NCBI GenBank assembly: GCA_021234155.1
Contig: JAJEKV010000050.1
Span: 62,001 to 126,000, forward strand
Length of the DNA stretch: 64,000 nucleotides
Source: Isoetes taiwanensis
Taxonomy: Eukaryota > Streptophyta > Lycopodiopsida > Isoetales > Isoetaceae
Reading direction: 5' to 3'
Below, in pieces: positions 48,974 through 62,400 of the stretch (position 1 is its first letter; each line of letters begins with the position of its first letter). A program made the translations under genes and the position numbers. Under the pieces are notes generated by a model. It did no database searches. It saw nothing but the letters and a program-made list of their open reading frames with translations, and was not told the origin of the DNA.

Positions 48974-49225
48974 TCACGCTTGAAATATCGCTGAAGATCC
49001 GCTCTCAAGAATTTACAAGAAATTGATGCGAGAGAAAGCAGAGAATACAAGACATTTTAATAAGATGAGGAAAGCAGCCGCAATAACGGGAGGTTATGAG
49101 CACTAGACGTTGTGCAATAGGGCCAGCAAAGTTTCTCAGAGGTTGATTACTTCAACAAGCCTACCAAAAAAGCATTCCACACCCTAACTCAAGGCCCCAT
49201 GTGATGAAGAGTGGTTCATCAACAC

Positions 49226-51690
49226 CTAAATGCAGCCCTCGTAACTGAATTTTACAAATCCAGTATGGAGTGCAAGTACGGGTGCCGCTTCAAGAACTTG
49301 AAAATGCATAATGGCAGCCACAAGAGCAAGGAACCATGATGTTTGAGAGCCGTAACCTCGACATCGGGTGATGGCTTCTTCCACAAAAATCGATGCAATT
49401 CCATCTGGCGGCGTGGTCAAGTAGTATCTAATTCTGCCATGCCCTGCTTAAGTGCTTTAAAGCAAGCCAAGTGCTGTGACCACCAAGTGATGTATATGTT
49501 CTATTGATTAATGTGCAATATTTCTTAAGTGATAGGGCTGTACGAGGTCAACAATTGCAACTGGCTGCAGCCAAGAAAGGCCCAAGTCAGTCTCTGAAAG
49601 TCGGTCCAGTGGTCTAGCTCAACGGAGGTTGAGTGCCATTCTTCACCGCTTGCAAGCAAAGCATACCGACTCGAAACAAAAGGAAGGTAGCCCTCCTTGT
49701 GCTAAAGATGTTGTAGAACATCGCTGGAGAGTCAAAGCCCGACTTCTATATCCCTGCACCTATGGGTATAAGTTTCCATAAATTTTTCATTATTATTGCA
49801 TAAATACTTAACCAACGGCCACCATTCAGCCATAGCCATTTTAACAATACAAAAAGGCACATCCTCAACACTCTCGCTTGCTTAAAGGCTTTCGGTGAAG
49901 TTGGAAGCCTATTTATGTAAAAGAAAGCATCGAAAAGGGAAACCCGCTGCATATACCATATGAAGTTGGAGTATGCTGCAGAAATTACGCATTAAGGTCA
50001 AATAAAACCGGATTTCTGTATGGTGAAGAGTGCAAGTGCACTACAGGCCCTGTGGACCTCGTGAGACGTATGGCCACTCCAACATATGTATGACTCAAAC
50101 CAAATGGTGCTCGAGGGCCGTGTGGTTTGCAACAAGAGCCGTAGGGTAAAGAAATTCATACAAACATGATCGCTGATGCATATGCCTTAAGCGTGGCATA
50201 AAACTCTTCCTTATATGTCCAAGAGAGAAAGAGAGAATCATGAGTTCTGCTTGAAATGGAAGACGCTGAAAGGTATTACTCTCTTTTTAATGCGCAATAA
50301 ACATGCCGATATGTGCCGGCCATCCACACAAACCCCGCTTTTGTGCTTTCAACTTGCGCCTAATCTTCGCTTACGGGCTGCACCTTGTTACATTCCAAAG
50401 GGCATTTAAGAGTCGGGGAGTTGCGCATCAAGCACAAGGAGGTGCCAGTGGCACAGTAAAGAAAAAGAGCCACCGCTACTCAAGAAAGGAAAACAAAAGT
50501 AAGAAACCAAGGTAGTTGGTGGGACACACAACCGGCCGCTAAGACAAGTTGAGTAAAGAAGGGAAAAAAAAGTAAGCAGCATCCAAGGAAGCCAGGTAAT
50601 ACGCCCCAAGGACCGCGTTAGCAAGACTAGACCTCAAAATGGCAAGGAAAAAAGAAAAGGACCAAAGCCAGCCCTCGTGATTGTCTTAAAGAGAACGGGC
50701 AGTTGAAGGATTTCCATTTCATATCCGTGGTTCCACATTGAAGATATTCGTACAGCCACCACAGTATTGCATGGCGTGCCATGCAACGAGTTGCCTCGAC
50801 AATATCCAAGATGGCACCATTGTTTCAGAATTGATTTTGCGAGAATTACGCATGATAAAAATACAAAGGAGGTTCAAAGCCGCGATTGGCACAATGACCG
50901 CATAATACCTCTCGCCCACATCACATATAGGATGGACATCGCCTGATCGAAGCTATCAAGGAAACCCATTTTACTTGAGTGATGACAAGCTTCATGACAC
51001 TCTTTTTGTGCAAAGACTTTAGAAAAGATGCACAACCACGGGCCCGCACCGCGCGACCGCCAACCGTCCCATGGTTGTTCTAGGCCAATTCAATTCGCCA
51101 TTCTATTTCCCACCGCATACTGCGCGAGCTAGGGAAGGAAATAGTATGGTTTCTTTTGGGACCGCCATGGTAAGTGTATGGTTAACGATGGGCAAGTGGC
51201 AAATTTAAAAGGGCATCTACTAGAGAGTGCTCAAGTATTTATGGGGCAGATTTAGTGCCGATGCATGTGAATTTAAATCAGCGGAATGCGAAGGTACCAA
51301 ATAAATCCAGAGCCATCAAAAGGTACGCGCTTCATCCGGCCAGATTCGCTGAGTAGTGTCAGAATCGCCAGACAGCCAATAGTGCTTTCATATGCTTTCG
51401 CGCCGCTCGCGGAATCGGCCAGAATGTGATGAGTAAGTATTGCAGATTAAGGCCGCCATACAACAGATGATGCAAATACTTGCTGTCTCCTCGCAGTACT
51501 CCGTAATCGGTGCGATGATGTTGACGACGTAATTCACGACCGCCAGTGGTGGAAGGGACCAAGCAAAATACACGATCCATGATACTTGGCTGCAAACCAA
51601 GCACAAGGGGTGGCTCATGTGAGGTTTCTAAGTTGTTTCTGGTAATCGCTTGAAAGGAAACTGTCATCTTGTGTGAACAAGCACGCATTG
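49226..51690 (-). other. cluster of hydrophobic exon-like open frames
   Basis: Minus-strand frames at 51,388-51,618 (VSWIVYFAWSLPPLAVVNYV), 50,719-50,919 (YYAVIVPIAALNLLCIFIMR), 49,746-49,952 and 49,226-49,420 (SQTSWFLALVAAIMHFQVLE) each contain a membrane-helix-like stretch. Lying in series on one strand, they could be exons of one multi-pass membrane protein. I could not connect them through splice sites and some overlap equally open frames, so this is only a possibility. Confidence 0.25.
49605..49675 (+). mobile_element. possible tRNA-derived SINE head
   Basis: GTGGTCTAGCTCAACGG, GGTTGAGTGCC, CACCGCTTGCAAGC and a weak B box CCGACTCGAAAC follow the order seen in tRNA-derived plant repeats. 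No second copy is found in the window. Confidence 0.35.
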
Positions 51691-52765
51691 AAGAATGGAA
51701 ATATGTTACACTAAAGCCATAAGTTCTACTATGGAGGTAATCAAGACAAATCGATGAGGCATTTTTTTAAAGGTGATGGAGAATGGCTTATCCTAAACGC
51801 AGGAAGGTATAACTTTGTCAAGCAGTAAATTTATGAGGTAAAACGAGAATGCATTTCTATGTCAAATAAATGTGTTAAGCCAGGCATATCCATAGAATTG
51901 TCATGATACTGGGTCGTGACCTTCAATGTGGATTTAACATGTAAGTTGGCCGGTTTGTACTATGCCCAAAATGTATGGTAGCTGGGAGCCACGGAAGACA
52001 AAGGCCCCGACTTTCTAGTACAATCATCACGCGACGTATCAAGTTTGAGTATTGAATCGACTCGCACCAACAGAGCTTCCCTGAACAGACTACTCACCGT
52101 GATGAACTCGATGCTCAGCCATATGAAGTTTCGAATATGCTTTGGCCTAGTTGTTTTATCATTGTAACAAATCAGAGGTTACTTGTGTAATTTGTTCCTT
52201 AAATTTTGGATCATCAGTATTGAGACAAATGCTTCAGGAGACTATGTTTGTATCGATCAAAGCCGACAGTATTAAAACAATGCTGTGTATTGAGAGTAAA
52301 GCTGATATATATTACGTAAAATTGTATACCTGCAGATTAGAGACATCACTAAGATCACTAATACCTAAGATAAGACAAAGTATCATACATATATATATTA
52401 CAAAAAGTAGTAGTGTACAATGTAGTTGCTTCCATGAGTCATCGGGGTCTTCTATAGTCTAGCTGTTTGCCGTGAAGAATGCGCTTCAAAGAAATGCTTT
52501 GTACTTCTAATGGAGCATTGAGGATAGTAGTGCAGGGCCGGTATGGTGAAGGAGTTGAGGGGTGAACGCAAAGATCGTAGTGAAAGCATGTTGCAGCGGA
52601 ACAAAAACGCAGGCAGCACCACATTTTGGGTAAAAGCGGCGTGGAACTAAATAGTGGGAGAGTTATTTTTCAAAAAATACACATGATTACTTATTCGCAA
52701 CAAGTCCCTTTCAGCCTTATTCAGCTTATTCAGCAACGCACACGCATCACTTCAAAACCGACACG

Positions 52766-52863
52766 CCTCCCTTAATCCCAAGACCATTTCGACTCAATTT
52801 TCATTTTCCCCTAAAACCCTAGGGATCACGCCCTCCCTTAATCCGCCAAGACCGCTTCGATTC
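52766..52863. repeat. 66-bp tandem duplication with telo-box-like word
   Basis: CCTCCCTTAATCC...AAGACC...TTCGA-TTC occurs at 52,766 and 52,832. Between them is AAAACCCTAG, a telo-box-like word common in plant 5' leaders. Confidence 0.65.
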
Positions 52864-53000
52864 GCAAGAAGATCGACAATGAAATGGTTTCCGATCATAC
52901 CGACTTGAATGCCACCGATACACCACAAGGAAATGTACTGCAGTGCAAGAAAAGCATCTTAATGCCACACAAGAAGAAATCGAAGTCCGCTTGGGGGAAT
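52846..53000 (+). CDS. short lysine-rich open frame
   Basis: Plus-strand frame reading KKIDNEMVSDHTDLNATDTP, then CKKSILMPHKKKSKSAWGNQ before a TAG. Codon composition looks coding, and the telo-box-like word lies just upstream. A later frame at 53,081-53,380 (LLWPQKEKRAGQIPVEFLAK, WFRLLRSLMKACKHFIM) may be a following exon. No family or splice chain is established. Confidence 0.3.
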
Positions 53001-53689
53001 CAGTATTAGGAAAACGCACTGTGGGTTGCATTGTGATTCTGGGATGCCCATGATTCTCTCTCGTTGTTTAGAATATTGTTTTGTTTCATCATGCAAAAGG
53101 CAGTGCGAATCTGGAAAGCAAGGAGAGTGTATATGAATATATGTGCCTTTACAAAAAATCACAGTGTGAAGTGTGCCCGGGGAGCGCTGCCTCGCTGCAT
53201 TCATGGCCGCGGCGTGTTGGTCACCTTCTTTGGCCACAAAAGGAAAAAAGAGCAGGCCAAATTCCTGTTGAGTTTCTGGCAAAGTGGTTCAGACTTCTCC
53301 GCTCCTTAATGAAAGCATGCAAGCATTTCATTATGCAGCGTGAGCAAATTCGCCACGATGATGCTTCCTCTCTTGAATGACTAGGGCCACAATTCAAGCC
53401 TCCTCAAGTCAGAAGAAGAATCTCGGAAAATCACCGAAAATAGGTACTTTTCAACCCTCTTCTTTCCTCGAACCACCATATGATGTATTCTAATATTGAA
53501 CTGGTGAGTTTCAAAGAAGGTCTAGCGCAAGCTTGAAACAATCGTGTACACCACTTACTTCTTCTGTTATTCGGGTGCATTTAGTGAGTTATGTGTAGGA
53601 AATTGCGTCGCTAGTTTTGTGCTGTGGTGATAATTTCTGGGCTCTCACGAGTATATGTAGCCCTAAATGTAAACATAAAGATTTACCAT

Positions 53690-54285
53690 ATGGTGCTAAT
53701 TATATGTTAATAATGTGAAGTTTGTAGCATATGTAGGTGTCACATATAGTACCAAACATGGTAATCTTTATCCTAATAGTGAATTGCTTCCATATGCTTC
53801 TGCTACTTAGGTGTCATATGTATGTTAGATATGGTGATACTTGTGAATGGTGGATTGTCTCCGCTATATGTGGTGCCAATCGATGCGCTTCTGGGGCCAT
53901 TGCACCACGCTATCTCGCCAATAAGCGTGGATGTCACGTGATGTGGTGCCTTCTTTTGCATTGTGGTGCTGGCCATGTGGTGTCGACGTGGCACTACTCA
54001 TGGGATTCACATTTTCGCGCACTCACATGTGGTGTCTTTGACGCCATTTGTGGTGGCAAGGATTGCCATATGGTGCTCGGGTACGCAGCATAGGTGGTAA
54101 AAATATGTGGCACCAGCTTTGGTGCCACATGCCACACCACATGTGGTAAATATGACGCCACCTCGGGTGCTACATGCCACACCACACATGTGGTGAATAT
54201 GACGTCATACTTGTGGTGTAAAGTTTGTCATGATGTAAAGTGGTGCCTCAAGCAGTCATGTGGTACTAACTCCTTTGGATTACTT
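53690..54285. repeat. TGTGGTG-rich repeat field
   Basis: CATGTGGTGCC, CATATGGTGC and TGTGGTGAATATGACG words recur at irregular 20-50-bp intervals. The overlapping open frames on both strands come from them. Confidence 0.7.
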
Positions 54286-54419
54286 TCAAATTGAAATCAA
54301 CAGACACTGGAGAATGGATCAACTCTACAAGATCGTAAGTGATTCGTGTGCGCACGCATCAAGTGATTCAAGCAGTAAGTCCGCCACTTTGAGGTAACTT
54401 CTAACAAAACCTCGGCGGA

Positions 54420-55640
54420 AGTATAATTGTATTCTCATCATTAAATTTTATGCTCTCTTTGTGATTTGCAATCACTCTGCATCAGAATTGCCGGGCCATG
54501 AATTTTCTACAAGATGTAAAAGCAAGCCTTAGGAAAGGAGTATAGGAGGATCAAAAGCAACTTCAAGCTACCGAGGCACTTACAGTGTGAGCACTTTATA
54601 GTAGCTTAGTTTACATGCTAAGGGCCCCATAAGTGGGACAGATGCCAATTAGATTAGTGGACTTCCTAATCTTTCACCGCTTAGTCTCTTTCGCTTGTCC
54701 CGCTGCTTGGATGTGTCTGAATTGTTCCCCTGTGATCTTGGCCGAATTATCGTAGCTTAATTAGATACACCGCTGCAGAAACTCAAAAGAGAGTGGCGCC
54801 TCGCTTAGTCTCCTCGCTTCTCTCTCGCTTCAGGTATCTAATTTGCCCCTAGGGATGCATCGCCACTCGCGGCACTGATACATCAAGCAGAAACCTTTAA
54901 AAGGGAGTAAGCCCGACATAAAACAAGATCCCGGCCGCTTAGCCTTTTGCTTCTCCTCGCTTTGTGTATCTAAAGCGCGCCCCCTGGCCGAATGCGCCAC
55001 CAATACCATCTTCCATGTCAAGCCAAATTTTGGAGGTACTTCCCTATAACAAAATTCTCAAGTGCTTAGTATAATCAGATTCTCATCGGCCAAATTTGGC
55101 GCTCTCACTTATGTGATTTGTAATCACCTGCATCGGTGAATCACAAGTGAATCTTCTACAAACATGGGTATGCCTTAGGTGTGAGTAGGAGGATCAAAAG
55201 GCAACCCCCCTGCCATCGGTGACACCAAGGCTGTGAGCACTTATAGGTAGCTTAGTTTACATGCTAAGGGCCCGGCATATGTAAGGACAGATGCCAATTA
55301 GGATTAGTGGACTTCCTAATCTTTCACCCCCGTGCTTAGCCCTTTCGCTTGTCCCGCTTTGATGTGTCTAATTTGCCCCTAGATGGAGGCTTCACTCATT
55401 TTAGGTGGCTTAATTAGGATACATAAAGCAGAAAACCTCGCGACTAGTCTCCTCTGCCGCTGCTGGGTGATCTAACACTTGCCCCTAGGATGACATTATC
55501 GCCACTCAGGGTTTAATTAGATACATCAAGCAGCAGAAACTCGAAAAGGAGAGTAAGTCTCGTATTACAAAACAAGATCCCGGCCGCTTAGTCTCTTTGC
55601 TTCTCCGCTTTGTGTATCTAAAGTGCCAAGTCGTCAAGCT
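54420..55640. repeat. 646-bp tandem duplication with internal ~130-bp subrepeats
   Basis: TAGCTTAGTTTACATGCTAA is at 54,602 and 55,248; AAAACAAGATCCCGGCCGCT at about 54,920 and 55,568. Inside each unit the string CTTAGTCTC...CGCTT...GTATCTAATTTGCCCCTAG occurs about three times, giving a nested structure. Confidence 0.8.
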
Positions 55641-55644
55641 CCAG

Positions 55645-56390
55645 TGAGGGTGCTCCAATCGACAAATGCACCGCTAGATCGCCAGGTTTACTAAGCTCAT
55701 GCCCACAACTTAAATCAGCTAAATCACATGCATCAAAGTTATGATCCTAACAAATCGCTTGGTGAATGTAAGTCACAAGGTAATCTCCAAACTTTTGTGG
55801 CTTGTCTTTTTAATTTGACCCCATATATTACCGAATCATAAATTTTTGCAACCGAAGTGTCTCGTGAGAAAAAGTAAGAGCGTATTCCCAAGCAAAAAGA
55901 CACCTCCAAGACATTCTCAAGCATATATGTGTCTTATTATATGTGTCTTTGTAAAGCATGTTGTGTCAGCAGTTAGGTCATTTGAGACTTGGACACATAC
56001 TATCCTAATGCAAGGTGAGTTCAGAATTTGAAGGTATTACTCATCCAATGTAAGGCCCGACATGTTTGTTGCGGTGTAAATTAATTTCTAGTCATAAGTG
56101 GCCGTTGGACATCACTCGCACGATGATTGATGTTGTGAAGCAATGCTTGCCGTGAGTAGCCAGCCCAGGTTGATGTGATCAATAGATCTTACTTGTAATC
56201 ACATGTTGTATTATTGTAACCAAAGAGGCTATTCTTTGTATCCCATTCTTTCATCGTATTCCCAATGTACATATCATGGTATAGCCATTGCATACAATAG
56301 ACTTTTTTCTCACGACTGCAGCAACACTGCGGAGTTCCTAGAAGAAATCGGAGTGTATTCAAAGATTCATGACAATGTGGTGTTACATGT
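55645..56390. other. intergenic, no gene seen
   Basis: No supported feature. Short open frames only. Confidence 0.45.
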
Positions 56391-56394
56391 CGCG

Positions 56395-56600
56395 GATAGA
56401 TGTGGTGATGCAAATGGTGTATGTGGTGAATCATGTGAAGCTTGGTGAACCATGTGGTGAATCATGTGGTGAATCATAGGTGGCAGGCCGAGCTTACGCG
56501 GGCATGTTGGGAGCCCAGGTGGCATGTTTGAGCCACCTTGGCACGTTTGAGCCTAGGGTGGCATATTTGAGCCACCTGGCATGCTCGAGCCTTTACATGA
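56395..56600. repeat. two short minisatellites
   Basis: First, CATGTGGTGAAT repeated between about 56,430 and 56,475. Then about five copies of a 22-28-bp unit, GTGGCATGTTTGAGCCACC-like, at 56,498-56,592. A TGGTGATGCAAATGGT-like word also recurs at 56,404 and 56,643. Confidence 0.75.
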
Positions 56601-59600
56601 CCTTTTGTTAAGTACGTTTGACTTTCATCAGATCAACATGTTTGGTGATGCAAATGGTACGTGGTGAATCATGTGGTGCATCCTTCACTCCTTCCCCCAT
56701 TCCGCCCATCTCCTCCACTCAGCCATGGCCAAGTTCAAGACTACTCCCAGAACACTATCCCGCCATTGTGCTCGCTTCCTTCTCAAGCAGCCCAAGACGG
56801 CCGGGACCGCGGCTTCCTCAGCGTGAGGATCCGCGGTCTTCCTCCACTGCATAAGGGCCGGCATGCTGGTGGCTGGTTCACTCCACTGTGGGCGGTGGGA
56901 GAAGCTCATCATGATCAAGTCGCCGCTTCGCTATGTGCTCGAAAGTGGGTGCATGCGCATGACGCAGGAGCGCATCTCAAATGAAGATGTATGCTCGCTG
57001 GTGACCCACCTCCATATAGAGCCCAAGATGGCCCCTCACCGTTAGTTTAGATTTGCATTGTAATCCCCGGCTTCAATTTCGCAATAGTCCTTGTGGACTA
57101 TTCTTCTTTGTAAAGGTTTTCATTAATGATGTAACTTGTTTCGTACACAGTCCTTGTTTTGCAATAGAACTTGTTTGCTTTAACTCGTTTCTCGAAGTTT
57201 CCATCGACAATGTAACTTGCCCGTCGTCACCGCGAATTAAACGCGCACCAGCCAGGAAAATATGAGATGGGTGGCTCGTTCAAAAAAGAAGCCAGAGTTC
57301 AAAAGAAATCAAAAGAAAAACAATGTAATTCCCTCGGCAAAAGTTAGTGGCCTTGCAAGAATCTTTGCACAAAGCAGTAGCTCAATGAATTTTGGCCCCA
57401 TATCAATTCGTGTGTGACCTAATTTGGGATCCATATATAGTCAAGCCACCAAAATCGGCCAAGATAATTATCAGAATCCTCGAGCTCATTCCATTTTCCA
57501 CCGTCAAAAATGCAGTCAATGCCCCCTCGGGGCCGACATATGCAGGAAATCTGGTGGTGAAAGCCGCGGGTGAAAAAAATGTGGTGAAAAATCGTAGAAG
57601 CTGCGGGTGATGCAAACGCTGTTTTATATTTCAAAGGGAGAAAAATACATATGGAAATCTACCACACCCGTAGAATAGTTCATACTTTTATGAAATGAAG
57701 TATGCGTATCAATCAAATGGGAAAACTATAACCCCAGCTTCTAGTATTATCACAAAATGCATAGAGATATAATAATAGCTTATTTTGAAGAGGTTAATGA
57801 TGACACATAGCTATCGGGCCTCAATCGATCCTCGATTGTGGAGATTCAGAATCCTTCTCTTCCAAGTAAGTATGTCCAAGATTTCATCAAGTTTTTCTCA
57901 CACAGTTGGTGAACCAAAGAACACTAAAACATGAGCTTCCTCATTTCTCGATCCCACTTACATGATACAGACATTCACAAAGTATTGTCTCAAAGTTGTC
58001 AGGTTCCATGCGTACCGGCCTCGTTGAGCACTTTTAATGGTCAAGATGGATCATTTCCTCGCTTTTAGTTCGATGAACATATCCTCTTCTCAAGTATGGG
58101 GAGAGTCATGTAACCTATATCCTCGTGACCATACTCACCCCCGTAACTCCCCGCCGGCTGCACCCAGCTCAAGTAAGTCTCCCCGATCAAGATTCGCGGT
58201 AAAAACAACATCATTAGTAATAAGAAAGGCAAATCACTATCAATGCTTTGGCTTTAATTCTTTAAGCCCATCGTGACTAACTCCTATGTTTTTAAGCCTA
58301 GAATACTCCTAATTCATGGGTCCTCCGCTTCCTCTAATAATATCCTCACTGCTCTCGTTTATTTGCTCCAAGATAGTTCTACTCGATGCATCGCGATTTG
58401 AACTGGCTAAATTTGTGCCTCGTTGTTCTCCTTCGCTTTCTTCCGCTATATAGCTGACGGATAAGCCAATGTTCCAGATGCAAACTAGATTTTGGTGTAT
58501 ATTTCCTCCAATCTTCCCCGCACGCCTTTGAATGATTGAACTTGCATTTGATGTGACAGATTTCCAAAGTGGTGGGTTTCATCATGTGTTTCTCGTCTCC
58601 ATTCCGCTCTCATCCTTTTTTAATGTAATTTTTCTCAGGTGTCACTTTCACCCTATCACTAAATAAAGAAAAGATTGAAGAGTGAAGATTTTATATTAAA
58701 CATATAAAATGATTACATAAGGTTACATTTCGTGATTATATACACTTGTTTTCATTCCCTTTGGGTCTATCAAATAAAAGAGATCCTGGTCCAGCCTCCT
58801 CCTCGCCATCTTCTACGATCACTGCATCAAGGCCAACGTCGCTTTTCCTAGCCTATTTGCTCCCATTCCGAGGGAAAGCAAAACCATAATGGTGGAGTGT
58901 TACCAAACGTAATAAAGCGCCTTCTCCATGTCCATCCCGCAAGGCCTTGGTGGATGATAGTATACATCCCCTCAAGTGAAGGAATTTATCCTTCAGAATA
59001 ACCCACTGTCCAAAGAGGAACTGCTTAGCGTGAAAAGGCTTGTAGCCATTAAGCGTAAAAAGGTCTCAACCTTTATGAGATCCTCGCATTGGTATGAGGA
59101 ACGCCAAAGATGCTGTGTGTAAAAATTTCAAAGTGGAGGCGAGTAAGTTGAGAGGTCCGGGAGCTGGTGTACAATTCAACCTCCCCGGGTGAGAGTTTTC
59201 AAAGATTGCGGGTCATATATTCTCATCCTGCAAGGAATAGAGTAATTTCAGATCTCGAAAGCATGTCCATCCATTCTGCATGGTCGAAAAAATCGGATAA
59301 GACGCCAGTATTATGGGCTCTTTCTTTCTCGGGTCACATTGTCCCATTCGCAAGACTCCATCGCTTTGCAAAGATCCAAGAGGTAGTTGGCTATGTCTTC
59401 AACAGAGTAGCTTTCAGTCAAAGCCGTGAACTTTTAAATCGCTTCCCACCCACCAGAAATCAAATCAGAACGCCTCCCAAGGACCTCATTGGCCAGAACC
59501 GGTTCGTCACCCCCGAATCGGCCAGAATAAAACCGTGAAATCCCTATTTGAGCAAGAAGAATGGCATCTCTGCCTTTTTGGGTTGCCCGCAGGTCATTAA

Positions 59601-61980
59601 TTTTCGCCATCCCATGATGATTTTTCGCACGGCCGCAAAGGATTGATGAGAGGAATTGATGGGATCGGTGAGAATTTAAGGAAAAGGAAAGTATTTCAAA
59701 GAGAAAAGCCGCTCGTATGATCTATCCTCGCGGCTCGAGAAGAGATGAAAAGCGAAACACGGGTGAAACATGTAGAACATTGATGTGTCACCATTATGGT
59801 GAACACATGTGCAAAGTCATGTGGTGAACCCGTAAGTATGCCAGCAACAGACATCAAAATACAATTACATATTACATCGTATAAACATATTACATTGAAA
59901 CAAGTGGACATCAAAATACAATTGAGCATGGAATTGAGTTTCTTATGTTGTCTCTAAAACAAGGCACACACAACAACATATCCTCAAAATTTCCTCAATC
60001 ATTTCAACTGTAAGCATCGTGTTCAAATTTTATTCTTCATCGACATGCTATCTTCATCGATAAAACCCTGCAAGTTTTCTAGAATCTTTTCCTCATCCGC
60101 CTCAAGGTCTAGCCTAAATCAGCTCGAAGACCTTCTTGATCTCACATGTGGTGAACCGGCCAGCACAAATTTGCAGAGAATACAAGGACTTTGGCTCAAA
60201 GCTGTCAACAACTCATACATCACCCTGACCGAGGCTTCTTTCTATAAGAATGCCCTCCACAACGGTTTTTCCTCCACCTCTCATAAACAAGCTCTTCATC
60301 TCCGCTGAAGTCATTTTTCAACTTCAAAATTTTGGCTTGGTGCATAGCAACATCCAAAATACGTAATCCTCCTCGCTCCCTTTAGGTGCAAAAGAACTAA
60401 AAAGTCAGTTCCTTCTAAGTGCTTTCCCATACATTTTGTCAAGGTTGAGTATAGTGGCTCCCGTAGACTTGGCGGGTCTCTTCCAACCGCATGAACATTG
60501 AGGATGGTTCAACGCACTACATAATCCCATTCCATCTACATACAATTCGCTCTCACACATGTCCTACCTTCCATCCAACAATTCGCCGCAGTCATGATAG
60601 CTTTCTCGTATGTAGTCACCTTGTTGGATTTCCGGCCAATCATGACCAATGAATTTGCCCGGCTTCGAATTGTCTCTCAGCATTCTCAAGCCTTTTTTCC
60701 CCGCTGATATTCTCGTTTTATTTCCCGTAAGTATCTCCTAACTTTTCTTCCATTTTCACCACCTGCATGTACCACATTGAAATTGTTTCTCTCAGCACTT
60801 TCTGCCTTCCACATCATGGGCATTACTCCAGTTTTTAATGTGTCAGATGTTTAAGCCGTGAGGACCTCGATCATCTTTTTCAATTCTCACGCTTCTTCCC
60901 ATCATCATGTTCATACCTTTTCCATGGTTTCAAGATCCAAAGAAGTTCCGCATCATGTTGACCTCCTCTCAGATCACAACCTGCATCTTCCAACAAAAAT
61001 AAAATGATCCGGGCCGCTGAATTGTGATGCAAAATATACCATCCGAAAATACATAGTGCTATTTGGGGACATTGCCTTCGCTTAAGTACTCAAAATGTTT
61101 CATAAAACAATGTTGAACAAAAAAGCTGTCATGCTCCTCGTCATCCCACACATAGTAGTGTGTTTCCTTCTCAATGGTGTCTCAGTTCTGCGGATCAACC
61201 TCGAGCAGGTTATTTGAACAAATATAGTTATCCTCAAGCTGTTGACTGCACAAGCAGATGGATCAACTTCCATTCTCGCCTCCTTAAAAGTATATAATTC
61301 TCTCATGTCAACCACCTGAGCAGGTAAGCATCTCCCGTGCAAGTTATCAAGGAGTTCTTTGTACCGCCTCGTCAGCTTACTTATATCCGGTGCTGTGTAA
61401 AGGGAAAATTTGGAAGCTTCTCCAACATTTTGTCACCAGCTGGAAGACTTGCGTCATATCGCGGTTGCGAACGAGCTTAGACTCTTCACGCTACCCCCTC
61501 AATACGCTTTTTCATAGCCTAGGTATTCCCACTTCACCATGTGCCACTATCACTAGATTGTTCATGTGGGCGCATAGGAACTTCTTTAATCCCACACTTT
61601 ACACTCACCCGCAAATGCATTCCCCTCTTATGGTAAGGTTGAAGCCAGTTTTCTCTCACATAAAATTCCCTCGCCACGACTTCAGGCTACTTATTTTGTA
61701 TCTCAGCGTACCAGATTCACCATATATGTCCTGACCGCAAAGTTTTATTGGAAGGCAAAATTGGGTGCTTGGGCCTCATACTATTGAAGCTTACCATTAG
61801 CATCCAGATTCTAACATGGTATACAAAGCAGCGAACTATTGAAGTCCTTAATTTTATAAACAAACCATTGTTTCAAACATCCTCCTCGCTTGATCATAAC
61901 ACCAGGATGTTCCGCCTTCCTGAATTTCCTCTCAACAATTGCAACCCAAAGGAAGATAACAAGGTGATCGAAGTATATTT
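56601..61980. other. gene-poor stretch with weak open frames
   Basis: Plus-strand frames at 56,709 onward (MAKFKTTPRTLSRHCARFLL), 57,392-57,610 and 59,167-59,538 are open but carry no domain I recognise and lack splice context. TGTGGTGAA words recur near 57,580, 59,820 and 60,147. There is no transposon protein. Confidence 0.4.
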
Positions 61981-61984
61981 ATCG

Positions 61985-62400
61985 CGACACTACATTTTCC
62001 ACTACACCAGGCACCACATAGCATATATTACACATTCATCTTACACTCCCTTATTCACCACACTAGGCACCACAACGCATATATTACATATAATTCTATT
62101 GTACACCATTTTTCACCACACTAGGCACCACATAAAGATATATGCATATTCATCTTACACCTCAAAGTATTCACCACACTAGCAACTGGCTACAGAATAT
62201 ATTACAAAGTGATTCATTTTACACCATATTTTTCACCACACTAAAGCACTACACTAGGCACCAATACACTGCACCACACACTTTGTATATACACCACACT
62301 AGGCACCACACCATGTTATTCACCTCACACTAGGGACCACATAGCATATATTACGCAAGATTTGTGCTATACCATGAACATTCACCACACCTAAAACAAA
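61985..62400 (-). repeat. ~60-bp minisatellite, about eight units
   Basis: CACCACACTAGGCACCACA followed by GCATATATTACA-like sequence repeats near 61,998, 62,062, 62,116, 62,172, 62,235, 62,254, 62,290 and 62,325, with decay at both ends. It is the opposite orientation of the TGTGGTG words at 53.7-56.5 kb. Confidence 0.85.
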
